Source: Straminergon stramineum (taxonomy: Eukaryota > Streptophyta > Bryopsida > Hypnales > Calliergonaceae). From it: 64,000 nucleotides of DNA. Of the stretch, positions 1-11,972 are shown piece by piece; within the stretch, counting starts at the first letter, position 1, and each line of letters opens with the position of its first letter. The DNA lies in assembly GCA_963920665.1 (NCBI GenBank), contig OY987265.1, forward strand, positions 43,529,001 through 43,593,000, given 5' to 3'. The translations under genes were made by a program, and so were the position numbers. The notes under the pieces were generated by a model. That model had not been told where the DNA came from. It ran no database searches and was given only the letters and a program-made list of their open reading frames with translations.

Positions 1-94
1 TTGTTAAAAAAATCATATTTTCAATGAAAATTGCTAGATTACCTATACGGAAGTGTAAATGTGAAAACAACCTTTGCACACAGGCACTAAGGTA

Positions 95-303
95 AGAGCA
101 CCCAATGGTGTCCTTTCTCCCAATTGCGTCAAATTCTAAGTCAAGAATTCACTCTAGAACATAAATGTAGTTGGATTGTGGACCTCTTATCATTTTAGGT
201 CAAAAAAATAAGCTATGTACTCACTATTTACATTTACAACCTAAAATGATTATGCTCAGTAGAATTTGACACAATTGGGTACAGGGATGCCATTGGGTGC
301 TCT
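95..303. mobile_element. MITE with ~40-bp inverted repeats
   Basis: The left end reads AGAGCACCCAATGG and returns inverted at the right end, followed by an imperfect match extending to about 42 bp. An inner inverted pair (CATTTTAGGT near 193 and ACCTAAAATG near 240) makes the element a near-foldback of 209 bp. It has no coding capacity. Just outside the right end the 13-bp motif CTTGGGTGCTCTC is repeated in tandem. No clear target-site duplication was found, so the superfamily is not assigned. Confidence 0.6.
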
Positions 304-589
304 CTTGGGTGCTCTCTTGGGTGCCAGAAGGTGTGAGAGACGTAGATTGAGTTACATAAGTGTATATTTATAAGAAAACAATTCAATTCCATTAAAGCCT
401 GATGTTGATCTAACAATGAATTCATAGACTTAAGAGGCCTGGACATAGTCGCTCACAAGAAGAGGAGAACATAGATTGACCGAGAAAAGAATAGATTTCT
501 CAAAGTGCAGTGTAAGTAAATCCTTTTTATGGTGTTGATTCTACGAAGAACTAGTAGAGTTTAAGGGACAGTGTCCTGACTCACCTACC

Positions 590-1640
590 GACACCCCCAA
601 GGAACTCCTCGATTCTGTTGCATTACGTAGACTTGGTATTGATGGTACGCTCTATTCATAGATTGTTTGGAGCAGAGTGTAGGTTCAGCCGCATGCACCC
701 AGTTGTTGTGGAATATGTAGATTGGTATACAAATGCGAAGATTATTTGGAAAATGGTTCAATATGATTAGAACGAGAGGCTGATTTGATGTGGAATTTGT
801 AGATTTGAAGGCAAGTACTCTCGCAGTCGCCCAGCTCCATGCATTTGCAGCCCAGCTTCCATGTGCCCTCTTGGAAAAACAAATGGTGGAGATTGAGCTG
901 GAAAAGTGTAGATTAATTTGGAGCATAGTTCATTTTATGTATTGTTCCACGATGATCCACCAAGAGATTTGTAGATAATGAGGGACATCCATACATTAAG
1001 TTAGGTTGTTTGTTTTGTTTGTTTGTTATGTTGAGATGTCTTTGACCATGTGTCCCTCGGTCACGTTCTTGGTACCATTGGAAAGCTCTTGGCCAGGAGG
1101 GGTGCACGGGCTTTGTTTCGTGGCGTTTGGGCCTCTCATGTAAAAGTTGTTGGATTTCAAAGTTTTTTTGAACAAAAAAATTACAAAAATACTTGTACTT
1201 TGATTTTGACTTTGGCAAGGGCACAGAGCACACTAGTGTGAGTGAAAACCCAACCGTTTTGTAGGATATGAAGTCATCCATCTTATGTAAGTTATAAAAT
1301 TTTCAATCTTTTTTTTTGACAAATTAAAATGATTGATTATTTGAAGAAAAAACATGTGAATATGACATGAGCAAAGTTGCACACACAATACTGAAAGAAA
1401 ATTGTTGATTTTCTTTTGCCTAAATTTGTTTTCATTCTTCAAAGTGATTTTTTTGGTCTCCTAGGGAGTTCTAGGATAAATGGCTTTTATGAGAAATGTA
1501 TTCTTTGTATCTATGGATAATTTAGTATAAATGGGCCCACCAATTTAGGTGAAGAAAAAGAAAGAATTACAACCTTAGTTTAGACTAGCGAAACTTAAGA
1601 GTCCATTCATCCCATGGTCCACGTGAAGATCCAAAGAACA
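590..1640. repeat. Dispersed repeat, copy 1 (pairs with 48,130-49,150)
   Basis: This stretch aligns by eye, in the same orientation, with 48,130-49,150. Both contain GTAGATTTGAAGGCAAGTA-type blocks, a GTAGATT motif recurring every 60-90 bp, and later the shared phrases GGATATGAAGTCAT and GAATATGACATGAGCAAAG. About 985-1,240 is absent from the other copy, so it looks like a later insertion here. Short reading frames on either strand are broken and not conserved as protein. A third, shorter relative lies at 52,210-52,690. Likely an old non-autonomous transposable element; the class is not recognised. Confidence 0.55.
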
Positions 1641-1994
1641 AAATGTTGATTACTCAAAGATTACATATCTTAATACGAGGGAGACTCTATACTAATTATC
1701 TACATAGACAAAACCAAGAAGAAGTGTACGGGTCAAGGTATTGGTAGTAGTGATTGCATTGTCTTTATCACGAATAACATTGTATTTTTTTATTTTGTTG
1801 AGTTTATGTTTTAAGTGTTGTCATGAGTGATTGAATAGTGTTATATCTTATTTAGTAGTGTGGGTATTCTTGATAATTGTCTAGTTTACATTTATGTAAG
1901 TATCGTAGCATATTTGATGACTATGTTGTTTATATTATTCTATATTGTTTGATGGAGTGATTTGGGAGGTTGAATTTGTCATGAAAAAGTTTAA

Positions 1995-2800
1995 TCTCTA
2001 TAGTCCCAAGGCCTTTCAAAAACCATCAAAACCCACTCAAAATTGCCTAATCTATTGCAAAGAGGAAAAAATATTGAAATGATTATTTTTGCATGTCTAA
2101 TTGTAACATCTTGTAGTAGACTAGTTTGAGAATGTGAGGAAGAAATTTCAAAAATTTGAACCGCATAGACTGCAAGATATTTGCTTTTCAAGTGGAAAAC
2201 TAAAGTATTTTTGTGCCTTGCTTAGCTACATTTTTTGACTTTAACTCCTCTAAGCTTCCTATTTTGCACTAATCATTTGGAATTTCTATTCATCATTTAT
2301 GTTGAAGAATTGAGTTGAAAGTCTAGGATTTTTTTAAAAAAAACACATACACTTTGTTTTCACTCATTAAAAAATTGTTGAGTGAAAGTAGGTTCAAAAT
2401 TGAAGAGAAAACTAAACTATTAATAGCTCTGAGATGGAATTGAAACACACTGATTTCTATGGTGAAATTGTTCTAGTAAGAGATCATAATCTTGTGATAT
2501 TTTTCAATTGTAAAAATTGAATGTAGAAATGAATCCTACAAGTTATTTTTCCAAAAGATGCTCGAAGTGGCCAAGAAACAAGATAGTCCAATATATTCAC
2601 ATTGCAAGTCCAAATGGAATGAATCAAAGCTTCCCATGTAGATAGAAATACAATCTACGAGAATCAAATTTCTAAATTTTTTGGTTTAAAGTGTTTATAG
2701 GATTTGTTTTTTGCCTTCCAAACTAAAATTTGGGTTCAATGTGCCATAACTTTTGTTCTTGGGCACCAACTGAAATAAAAATTACATTCCCCAAAAGCTA
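1995..2800. mobile_element. Partial element related to 58,152-59,039
   Basis: The start is TTAA (1991-1994) followed by TCTCTATAGTCCC. The next few hundred bases resemble the element at 58,152-59,039: ATCTTGTAGTA, CTAGTTTGAGAA and GCAAGATAT occur in the same order. A weaker match continues to about 2,500. The right end is not identifiable, so the end coordinate is approximate. Non-coding. Confidence 0.4.
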
Positions 2801-4776
2801 ATGTGTTTTTCTATCTTCTTAAAAGGTTTCTAAAAATCACAATGAATATTGAAAGTGTACAAGCTTATTCAAAATTTGTCTTGTCCCTTGAGGGGATAAT
2901 GGGATTTAGAGGTCAATTAATGTACTATGTGTGTTTCTGTGAGCATAGGTTATTAATCCTTCAAGGAAATTTAATGTCTAGGCACAGTCAAACTTCATTA
3001 GATTTCTACATTAGAACAAAAAATTAAAAATTTTGATTTTTTCACATGTGGTAATATATTTTAAAAATTTCATCTCATTTAAAAAGAATTAAAGCATCAA
3101 ATTGGACTGTATATGATTTTCTTAATGAATATTTTTGCAAAAATCATAGTAATTCCAAAAATGCTTAAAATAGTATGGTATTTTTAAGAAAAATGAAAAT
3201 AATAGTGAGAAACATTATGATATAATTGATGTATTCCTTGAGCTCAAATGAAGAGTAATTCGATAGAAAAAGTTCAGAAGTGGTGTATTTTGAGCTTTCA
3301 AGATGCTATTTTCAAAGTTTCACAAAAATTATAATTTAACAATTTTGAAAAAATTCAAATGGATTAAACAGTATATTGTTGGAGACATATAATCTTAGTT
3401 AAACTGAAAAACATTTAAAATAAAAAATTATGTGAAATTATATGGGTCTTGCTACTTGCAATGTCCTTCAAAAATTAAAACAATGAGTGGTTGTGTATTC
3501 CAACATTTACTGTGTATGTTTTGTATATATTTTTGTATGTGATTGACATTTATCGTGCTTTTGTTGAATTGATTATGGTGAAATTTTTTTATTACAATTC
3601 TTTTTTAATAATTTGTGTATGTTTTGTATATATTTTTGTATATGATTGACATTTATCATGCTTTTGTTGAACTGATTATGGTGAAAATTTTTTATTACAA
3701 TTCTTTTTTAATAATTTGAAGAATGTGATCCATGGATGGGTTAGATGGTAGAGGATGTAGGTGTGGAATATTTCAATTACGAAGGTCATAATTTAATTTT
3801 TCATAATATGTGCATTTGTTGTGGGTCTTGGCATGAACATGGTAATTAATAACTATGATGGAATTGTTTTGAGTGAATTCATAAGCACTATGGAGTTCAT
3901 TTATGATCAATGATCAAGTGCAAACTTAAGAGTGTTCATCGGTCTTCAAGTGATGTAATTTTCATGCATCCAAATTTTTCTATAATGTAGGCTTTCAAAA
4001 ACATTTTTTACTAATATTCTATATTTAGTAGATTGGAAGTATGTCAAGTCCAAAAACATGTCTTTTTTCAAGTTCAATATGTGACATTAGAAAATGTGTT
4101 CAACAAATTTTATTTTAATTATTTTAAAAAAGACTTGTATTTATTCTACTTTTACATTTAGAAATCTATGGCAACAAATCCTACTCTGAAATAGATATTT
4201 CTTTTTGTAATTAGGAATAGAAATAAAAACCTAATTCAATATCTAATTATAGTTTTGACATGAAATTGAGAAGTGTTAATCCTAGAGGTCTAAATTTTCT
4301 AGAAAGCAAGTTAAGACTTATCCTAAGCTTTTGCTTTCATTTTATAACTAGGTTCAAATAACAACTTTCTATGTCATTTTTGTAAATGTGAGGCAATTAG
4401 GTGAAAGCCTAAATCAAATTTACTTACTTTACAAGACAAAAGAAAGTAGCATTATAGCGATAAGTTCTGAATGGCCAATTGTATATGTACAGAAGCTTGG
4501 TAGGACTGATGAAATTATATGGTATGAGTATCAACCAAATTAACTAGAAAATATTTATATACCTAATTTCAATGACTGATTATGTGAGGGCAATTAGCTA
4601 GTTTGTAAAAGTAAAAAAGATATCAAATATAGTAAGTTGCTACAAATAAATTTCGAATTTTCAGTCGAAAATGGTTGTCAAAAATTGAAAGACCCAAAAT
4701 AATTTGTTGAATTTGAAAAATCCCATAATAAAAAATTTATTCCAAAAAAATCAAATCACAAAACTAGCTAGGATGT
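2801..4776. other. AT-rich gene-free stretch
   Basis: Apart from the 103-bp tandem duplication inside it, I see no coding region, RNA gene or inverted repeat here. Open frames are short and low-complexity. Confidence 0.5.
3512..3717. repeat. Tandem duplication, 2 x 103 bp
   Basis: The segment starting GTGTATGTTTTGTATATA at 3512 is repeated from 3615 with only a few substitutions. The copies abut directly. The unit is AT-rich and non-coding. The flanking sequence to about 4,770 shows no gene. Confidence 0.85.
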
Positions 4777-4780
4777 CTAA

Positions 4781-5315
4781 CCCCTAAGCACTCTGATGTT
4801 CACTTTTTGGACAATGGACAAATTGAAACTTAAGTTTCATCCTCATTCTGTTTGGATAAAAGTCATCCTAATTTGTAGAGATCCTTTATCAAGTTGTTGT
4901 CCTATCTAATGGTTGGATTTGGTGTTACTAGAGTCCATATTTTTCTAAAATTACAAATGTGAAAGTATAACAAGAGGTTGACCAATCCAAAATTGCATAG
5001 ACTCTAATTTAAAACATGATTTGCAAAAATTCTCAAAACTAGATTTTAAGAACTCAAAAATTTCAAAACATCTTTATGTCAAGAGAACCTCATTTCAAAT
5101 CCATTCCAATAAAATTTACTCAAAAAATGATAATATTTTTCTTGTAATTGAATTTAGAGAGAATTTTGAAATTTGTTTTTGTAAAATTTATAAAAAAAAT
5201 ATTGGTGATAGCATTGGTGAATCTAACCCCATAGATGGAATCTAAAACTCATAGTTCTCAACTTTTATTTGTATACCAATTCCAAAATATTCTTCCAAAT
5301 AGCACTTTAAAATGA
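4781..5315 (+). mobile_element. MITE, TTAA/CCCC family, truncated copy
   Basis: This copy begins CCCCTAAGCACTCTGATG after CTAA (a mutated TTAA). It follows the same sequence order as 55,484-56,065 and, inverted, 8,259-8,826. Shared landmarks include TTGGTGTTACTAGAGT, GAGAACCTCATTTCAAAT and GGTGATAGCATTGGTGAATC. Similarity stops near 5,315 without the expected right end, so the copy is truncated or rearranged. Non-coding. Confidence 0.7.
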
Positions 5316-6320
5316 TTTTTCTCTTCACGTGATGAAAGGAGTATCAATCGTTGCTCTCTGAATTGATTCAAAAACACCGATGAAGTAGGTTGCACAAATC
5401 CTTTGCAGTTCAGATATATGCTCAATTGAGCTTTGCATTTTGTTTCATAATGAGAGACTTTGAAATGAAAGTGTGGTCTAGACAACTAAGTAAGTATTTT
5501 CTTAGTGGATAGAAGCCTCAATGTTTTCTTTTTTTTCAATGATAGAGTATAATATCGGACTTTGCATATGATTAGAAATTTTGAAGAATTCTTCGTAGGA
5601 ACAAATGGAGGAGCAATTAAGAGGATTTTTGTGGTCGATATGAAATTTCTATGAATGCCCCCTTCAAGCCATCTAATGATAAGAAAATGGTAGAGTAGTT
5701 GAGGTGGTAGTGTATTGCATATATCAAGGTATTAATTCTTCAATTAGAAGTTCCTGTTTTTGAATTCCATATGTAGCTAAGTTAGCTCCGTTTTTTCTCT
5801 ATGATAGCATCCAAGGAGATGGAAGAAAATGCTATGTAATATTAAGTCATGAGCCTCTATAACTATGCAATGAGCAAATGCAAGAGACAAGGATTCAAGC
5901 TCTATCACCCTTATTTGTAACTTAATTAGGACCTTGATGCAACTTTTATATATACTATTAAGCCAGTTGGACAAATGGAAATTTCAAGTATCAATGCAAT
6001 TTAGACTAGTTGAGTTATGGGAATCCCACAATCTTTCTCATGGTAAGCATATATTTTAAACTAGGCTCAACTATTCTCAATATCTCTTTTTTGGGATGAT
6101 ACCATAACAATTGGATCAAAGAAGGAAGAATCTCGTGAAGTGCCAATCTCTTGAAATAGTGTGTTGTCTCCGTATTAACTAATACAACAAATGAATATTA
6201 ATATTCATTGCAAGTACGTAGTTACACTTAGAATATTAATATAATATATATTTTGTTTTATCAATTGGTGATAATTATTTATCTTCTTCAATCTGTGTCT
6301 TTAGCTTTTTCAATTGCTGC
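5316..6320. other. Gene-free stretch
   Basis: No supported gene. Short frames on both strands lack recognisable domains or splice context. No obvious repeat structure was noticed. Confidence 0.4.
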
Positions 6321-6327
6321 TTAGTTG

Positions 6328-6749
6328 AGAGCATCCCCACTGTGGCTTGGCCTCCTTGACCGGGACACCATAGGCTAGGCCTAAAAGCAAAATAGGCCCC
6401 CACTGTGCCACAATCGACAAATATTAAAGCACCGGGTGTGGGGAAAGTGATTGTTTTTTCTATAGCTTCTGGTGCACTATGAAACTTGCCAAGAGCTTGG
6501 GGTTGATTGTTTTCTTGTTTGCATGTTGATCTCTTAGAGGCTGTAAATTTATAACAATGGCATCAATAAATTTCAGGGCCTTCATAAATGCCACCAGGCC
6601 CCCTTATTGACCAACATGATCCGGCTATAGAGCGGGGTAATGGTGAGCCACAATGGGGGAACTTTGAGCCACTGGGCCCAGGGCAACTTTTCCCCATTGT
6701 AACTCTAACTTGCCATAGGGATTTGGCTGCCCCACGATGGCGATGCTCT
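6328..6749. mobile_element. MITE with imperfect ~25-bp inverted repeats
   Basis: The left end AGAGCATCCCCACTGTGG matches the right end read in reverse (AGAGCATCGCCATCGTGG). The element is 422 bp, GC-richer than its surroundings and non-coding. It abuts a second MITE starting at 6753. A target duplication is not clear. Confidence 0.6.
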
Positions 6750-6752
6750 AAG

Positions 6753-7297
6753 TAAGGTAAACCAGCCCATGGTAGGCAAACTGCCTAATGCAATCATCTA
6801 GAAAACCACCCATTAGAGTCTTAAATCAACCCATGATAGATTTTTTCTAATAAAAAAAAGTTGGACTGCATTAGGCTAATTTGTGGACATAATCTTGTCT
6901 TGGGAGATGGTCATGGAGTCATTAGTGACTGTCATAGGGCACTTACACCATTTTAGTGTACATTCATACAAGAACTAAATTTTTTATTCCTTTATGTCAT
7001 GCCCATGTTAGAAAATATTGCAACCATGTTAGGGAATATTGTTACTGCTCTAGGTGGTCTGATGACCATGATGGGTACACTTTTTGATGGTTTTGGAGTA
7101 GTCTACAGATTGTTTTAGGCTAACTTGACAACACACTTCAGAAATTCAAAAAAATTCATACTTTGTCAAAAAAATAAAATTTCAGTTACTCTTTCCATTT
7201 CTCATGTTTGTCTTTATATTGTAAAAAAAATCAAAAATTTCAAAAATGAGAACAATGCAAACCAGTCATTTTGCCTGTCATAGGCTGGTTTACCTTA
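6753..7297. mobile_element. MITE, TAAGGTARACC family, copy 1
   Basis: A perfect 15-bp terminal inverted repeat TAAGGTAAACCAGCC bounds a 545-bp non-coding element; similarity continues a few bases inward. A related element with TAAGGTAGACCAGCC ends lies at 9,555-9,975. The target duplication is not resolved. Confidence 0.7.
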
Positions 7298-8254
7298 ATG
7301 CAAGTGCAAGGAAAATTGACCCATCCACTAGTGCAAGGGAAATTTGGTGGCACTGCAAATTTTTGTAACATCATCTTTTATCTGCACAATTATTCTTACA
7401 TAGTGTTTTCAAGAATGGAATACTTGAAACTTTGCCAACTTTTTTCTTACACAAGTGCACTTACTGGTAATCATAAGGCAAAGAGTGACTAATCAACACT
7501 GTGCTAGAATGGTGTTTACCAAACTACCAATTCAATATGAAATCTAAAATTTTAGCCACTTTACTCTGGCTGTCAATTTTTTGTTCCAAAACAGATATCA
7601 TAGATAAGACACTCCCTTAATCAACAATAAAGGAAACATTCTTGTGCAAAACTATTCATTAATTAATCCACCATTTTATTAAAAACTTGGCAAATCTCTC
7701 ACTGTCAAATTTTCATTCCAAAACAGAAATTGCAGAGAAATCACTGGTAGCATCATTCATAGAAACACTCCCATTTGGGTGGCCTGGCTGAAGGCCTCAA
7801 AGCTATGCGAGCTCTACCCAGATAAGGTGGACATCTTCCTCAAGCAATTCGACAACACATGGTTACAAACCGGCTTCTTTGGCACCTGCTCTCACTTAGA
7901 AGTTTGATGGAATCAGTCACTCCCTAAGATGGGCACTTTCACTGGACCTGTGACGCCTCTGGTTGGGCGTTCGCATCTGGTGGGTGATCTTGGTTTTTAG
8001 GTGTTAAGCAGTCTAAAAATGTAAAAATGCTCACTGGGGTTCCTTTCATTTGGTTCGGTGTTCTGTTTCTTTCAATGGAATCATCCATTTGTTTAAAAAA
8101 CAAAAACAAAAAAACACTCCGTCTGAAAACCATTCATTTAATAAACCTCGAATTCATTACAACACTAAAATTTTGACCAAAGCTCTCTATCACACTCCAT
8201 TTTCCTATCCAAAACAGAAATTGGAAAAGAAAACACTTGTACCAACAATCAACA
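7298..8254. other. Gene-free stretch
   Basis: Nothing here can be supported as a gene. The interval 7,780-8,060 is less AT-rich and has short frames on both strands, but none carries a recognisable motif. Confidence 0.35.
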
Positions 8255-8258
8255 TTAA

Positions 8259-8826
8259 CCCCTAAACATCCAGTCATCTCCGAAATTGATGATTTGAGAA
8301 AAGTCATTATAAAGTGCTATTTGGAAGCATATTTTGGAATGGAAATGCAAATAGAAGTTGTAGATTTTGATTTTTAGATTCCATCTATATGGTTAGATTC
8401 ATCAATGCTATCATCAATCTTTTTTTATAAATTTTGAAAGAGAAATTCCAAAATTTCTTCAAAATTCGATTGCAAGTAAAATATTATCAATTTTTGAGTA
8501 AAATTTATTGGGATGGATTTGAAATGAGGTTCTCTTCACATGGTGATTTTTTGAAATTTTTGTATTCTTCCTATCTATGACCACATTTTGGCTAATCCAG
8601 TTTTGAACTAAAGGCAATGCAGTTTGACCACTTGACATACTTGCACATTTGTAATTTTAGAAAAATATGAACTCTAGTAACATCAAATCCAATCCTTAGA
8701 CAGGACAAAAACTTGATAATGTATCTTCACAAATTAAAATAACTTTCATCCAAGTAGTTAGGAGGATGAAATTGGAGTTTCAATCTGTTCATCATCCAGA
8801 AAATGGACGTTGGTGCATTTTCTGGG
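8259..8826 (-). mobile_element. MITE, TTAA/CCCC family, full-length copy
   Basis: The element lies between TTAA at 8255-8258 and TTAA at 8827-8830. It begins CCCCTAAACATCC and ends TTTTCTGGG. Read in reverse it follows 55,484-56,065 along nearly its whole length. Non-coding. TTAA flanks with C-rich ends are the hallmark of piggyBac-type insertion; whether TTAA is truly a duplicated target cannot be decided from the window alone. Confidence 0.8.
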
Positions 8827-8830
8827 TTAA

Positions 8831-9550
8831 CACTCCAGTAAGTTTCACACCATACTAACTTACCACCAACGCATTCTAACAATTCAATGGACTGACTCCT
8901 GTATGACATTCTAAAAATTCTCCTCTACTGTTACTACTTTTTTTACAGAATCATTTCCAAATTCTAGAATATTAGAGTTACTTGGAACTCAGTCAACTAT
9001 TGTACACAAGTGCACTTACTAAGCTTAGCTACTGTATTACAATGCAGCTATAGCAACAACAGAGAAAAGAGTACAACAAAATTGCCCATTTTGAAAAAAA
9101 ACATTCAAAATACCATTGCCCAGGATTTCTGCAGTCCCAGGAGTCCCTAGGGGCTTGGTCCAACCAAAGAGATTGGATTTCCCATTCTGAAGCAAGACCA
9201 GCACCGGAATTGTTCTTCGTCAGTCCAACCGTGGCTGCAAGCCTATGTGGAAACAAGAAAACAAATTCCCATTGCAAGCACAAGCAGCTTGTAGACATGC
9301 AGATTGAGGTAAAAAAGTGTAGTTTTCTTAATAAAACAGCTAGTTGAATCCAAGAAAGTGTGCAAGGACCCAAAACAATGTGTACATGCCCTTGCAACAA
9401 CATGTATGAGTATTGTTAAAAAAACAATGCATATTCCATATGAAACTCATCTGCACATTGACCACTCATTCACCCTGAATACGGTATCAGCTTTGCACAG
9501 AAAGAAATTCCATGGAACAGGTGCAGAAAAGAGATTTGGTCTACTTCTAT
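8831..9550. other. Gene-free stretch
   Basis: No supported gene. A 124-codon frame on the minus strand (9,029-9,403) shows no domain and no homologous copy elsewhere in the window, so it is not annotated. Confidence 0.35.
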
Positions 9551-9554
9551 GCCT

Positions 9555-9975
9555 TAAGGTAGACCAGCCCATTTCCGCCAGCTTCCTATAACCAACATCC
9601 TAGTTTTGGCCCCATCACCACCATAAAACTCTCCAAATGTCATTCATTGCATTGACAATTTCAGTGCATTAATTTCAACTTGGGTAACGTGTCAACCTTT
9701 GATTGGTAGAAACTCCGGTGTTAATAGGTAAATGTAATGGCAATTATAGGTTGAGGATAGGACATTTACGACTCTAGTCTAGTGGCGGATTTGTAATTTA
9801 GGGCAGACCACTTTAAAAATTCATAGAAATTATAATTTTTATCAGAAAATTATAATTCCACTTGGGTTTGATTCATGAAACATGCACACACCTCTGAAAA
9901 ATATATGACCCTCCTGGAGTTGGTCCTAATATATTTAGATTGCGAATCAGGGTGGTAATAGGTTGGTCTACCTTA
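9555..9975. mobile_element. MITE, TAAGGTARACC family, copy 2
   Basis: Left end TAAGGTAGACCAGCC; right end in reverse TAAGGTAGACCAACC. The 421-bp interior is non-coding. The terminal repeat is that of 6,753-7,297 with one to two changes. Confidence 0.65.
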
Positions 9976-10094
9976 GCTTGTATGAGGGAAGCTCACATAT
10001 CATTGACAATGCTACTATCCCAAATTTTTTGATGACATGTTTGAGAAACTTTAACTCATTGACTCATCAATAAAACTGAATTGAAGATGAGTTT

Positions 10095-10330
10095 GTCGTA
10101 TACAAAGATGGAATGCTTATTTTACAATTTCAGGATTTAAGACCTTGGGAAATAAAAATATTGGACTTAAATTGTTTACTTTGAAGATTGTATGAATATT
10201 CTAGTGTGTACCCCCTTAATATTGCAACCTCTATTTCATTTGGTGTGCATGTTGTTTTGTGCACAATTGAGAAATTGTTTTGCAAGATTTGCTATTAGTG
10301 GGTATGCTATTATTTTTCATCACACCATTC
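10095..10330. repeat. Dispersed repeat, inverted relative to 30,288-30,515
   Basis: Read in reverse, 30,288-30,515 follows this segment: CAAAGATGGAA, GATTTAAGACCT, TATTGCAACCTCTA and TTTTGTGCACAATTGAGAA occur in the same order. Neither copy is coding. Probably remnants of one transposon family. Confidence 0.65.
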
Positions 10331-10384
10331 AATTTGTTGCCTCATACACAAACCTCAACCCAAAGTGAGTGCTTAGTTTAGGAT

Positions 10385-10400
10385 ATAAATAAATAAATAA

Positions 10401-10438
<38 letters not shown>
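10385..10438. repeat. Microsatellite (AAAT)n then (AT)n
   Basis: About five AAAT units run directly into about 17 AT dinucleotides. Such a tract is prone to length errors in sequencing. Confidence 0.95.
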
Positions 10439-10440
<2 letters not shown>

Positions 10441-10514
10441 TTGACGGTATGAATTTACATACATGAAAATGACACTCAATTAACAAATAGAATTTTCGCA
10501 TACAATGAGTTAAT

Positions 10515-10827
10515 ATGGTCAATTTCATTAAAATGGCAAGCCACTTCTTAACTTTGGCACTTTTAAAGTTTAGACCACGCAATCTAAAATCTAGGCCCCT
10601 CATAGATGTTAGAAATCTAAATTTGTCCTAGATGTCTCACATCTAGATTCATCATGGATGGTTTAGGCCGCGCGGTTTGAAATCTATAGTTGTTCTAGAT
10701 TTTTGAAATCTACATGTGTCCTAAATATCCAAAATCTATACTTGTCTAAGATGTCCATTTTATAGTTTAGACTATGTGGTCTGAAAAATGACACATGGAA
10801 TAGCACCATTTTAATGAAATTGACCAT
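10515..10827. mobile_element. MITE with 22-bp perfect inverted repeats
   Basis: The ends ATGGTCAATTTCATTAAA are perfectly inverted over 22 bp. The 313-bp element is flanked by TAAT on both sides (10,511-10,514 and 10,828-10,831), a candidate target duplication. The interior has several degenerate copies of an AAATCTA...TGTCCTAGATGT motif. Non-coding. Confidence 0.75.
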
Positions 10828-10831
10828 TAAT

Positions 10832-11966
10832 CTATCTCATGAAGTCTTACTACATTTTATTTTACCAATTTTCAATAAAATTTATCACCATCATCATGTT
10901 ATCTCGATTAGTATTCTAAAATAGGGACTATATTACCTTAACCCTTCAACGTCAACACAAATGTTTTGTGTCCGATTGATGACAAAGAATCTTCCTATAT
11001 AAGACAAAAATGCAATTGTTCATCTTTGGATTTTTGTGCAAAAAGGAGAGATCTTGCGTAGTAGTTTGACCTCCAATGAATATTTTTGGATTTTATAAGG
11101 TAGATGATGTCACATAGTTCCAAAAGGAAGGATTTTCATGGTCATCAGTCCGCCCTTGTAAGGACCATAATGGTCCAATGGATGACTTCACTATAGAAAT
11201 AAAGAACGCACCTATTGATCCAATAATTGGAGAATTTTGGTGACTACCTCGGTTATAGGGGGTTGTGTTTTACAGGGTTAACAATCATCCACGGTTGTGC
11301 CTAGCGAAGTCGTAGTTGGTACGTGCAAAGTTTTCTACCAAACTCTAGACTCTTACCTATATCTACAGTAATTGGAAGGGAGTAATAAGCTCCTTCGTTT
11401 CTGATGAAACGCAAGATCAGATAAGTCCAGTCCTATCCCACACGGATCCCCTTGCAATAGGAAATAGTCCTCTCCCTCACGGCGTTGACACAAGATACAA
11501 GAGGCATACAACTTTGAGAGCGTTCTTTCGGTAAGAGGCTATTCGCATGTAGGACCGGACCGGAGGTGGAGCTCTAGGGGCCAATTCATGAAGATCGGGT
11601 CTATGCCACATCAAGCTTCTACATGTGAACCGGTTCTCCAAATAAAACATTTCCAAATTTTTAGGATTGATTGGCATGTGGTAGTGATACTTCTATAAAA
11701 AAATACTTTTAGAGAGAACTTGGGAACTCTCTATATATTTAAAAGGGAGTTTGACTAATGACGTGAGACAAGGAGACACGTGGAGGATAATCTTAGTTTA
11801 TTTTAGTAAGTTGGCTTGATGGGAAGGAGATCGGGTTTGAAAATCCTAAATTCAAGGATGGAAGAGCCAGAGAGGGACTGGAGCTCCATGTCGGAAATCA
11901 AGTTCACAATTTCGTCATGCGAATCCCCCTGGGCCCGGTTGGAGGTCCAGTCCGGTCCTTCATGTG
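10832..11966. other. Gene-free stretch, GC-richer toward its end
   Basis: From about 11,230 base composition shifts toward GC. Overlapping short frames appear on both strands, but none shows a recognisable domain. This may be further transposon DNA into which the element at 11,973 inserted. Confidence 0.35.
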
Positions 11967-11972
11967 AACAGG

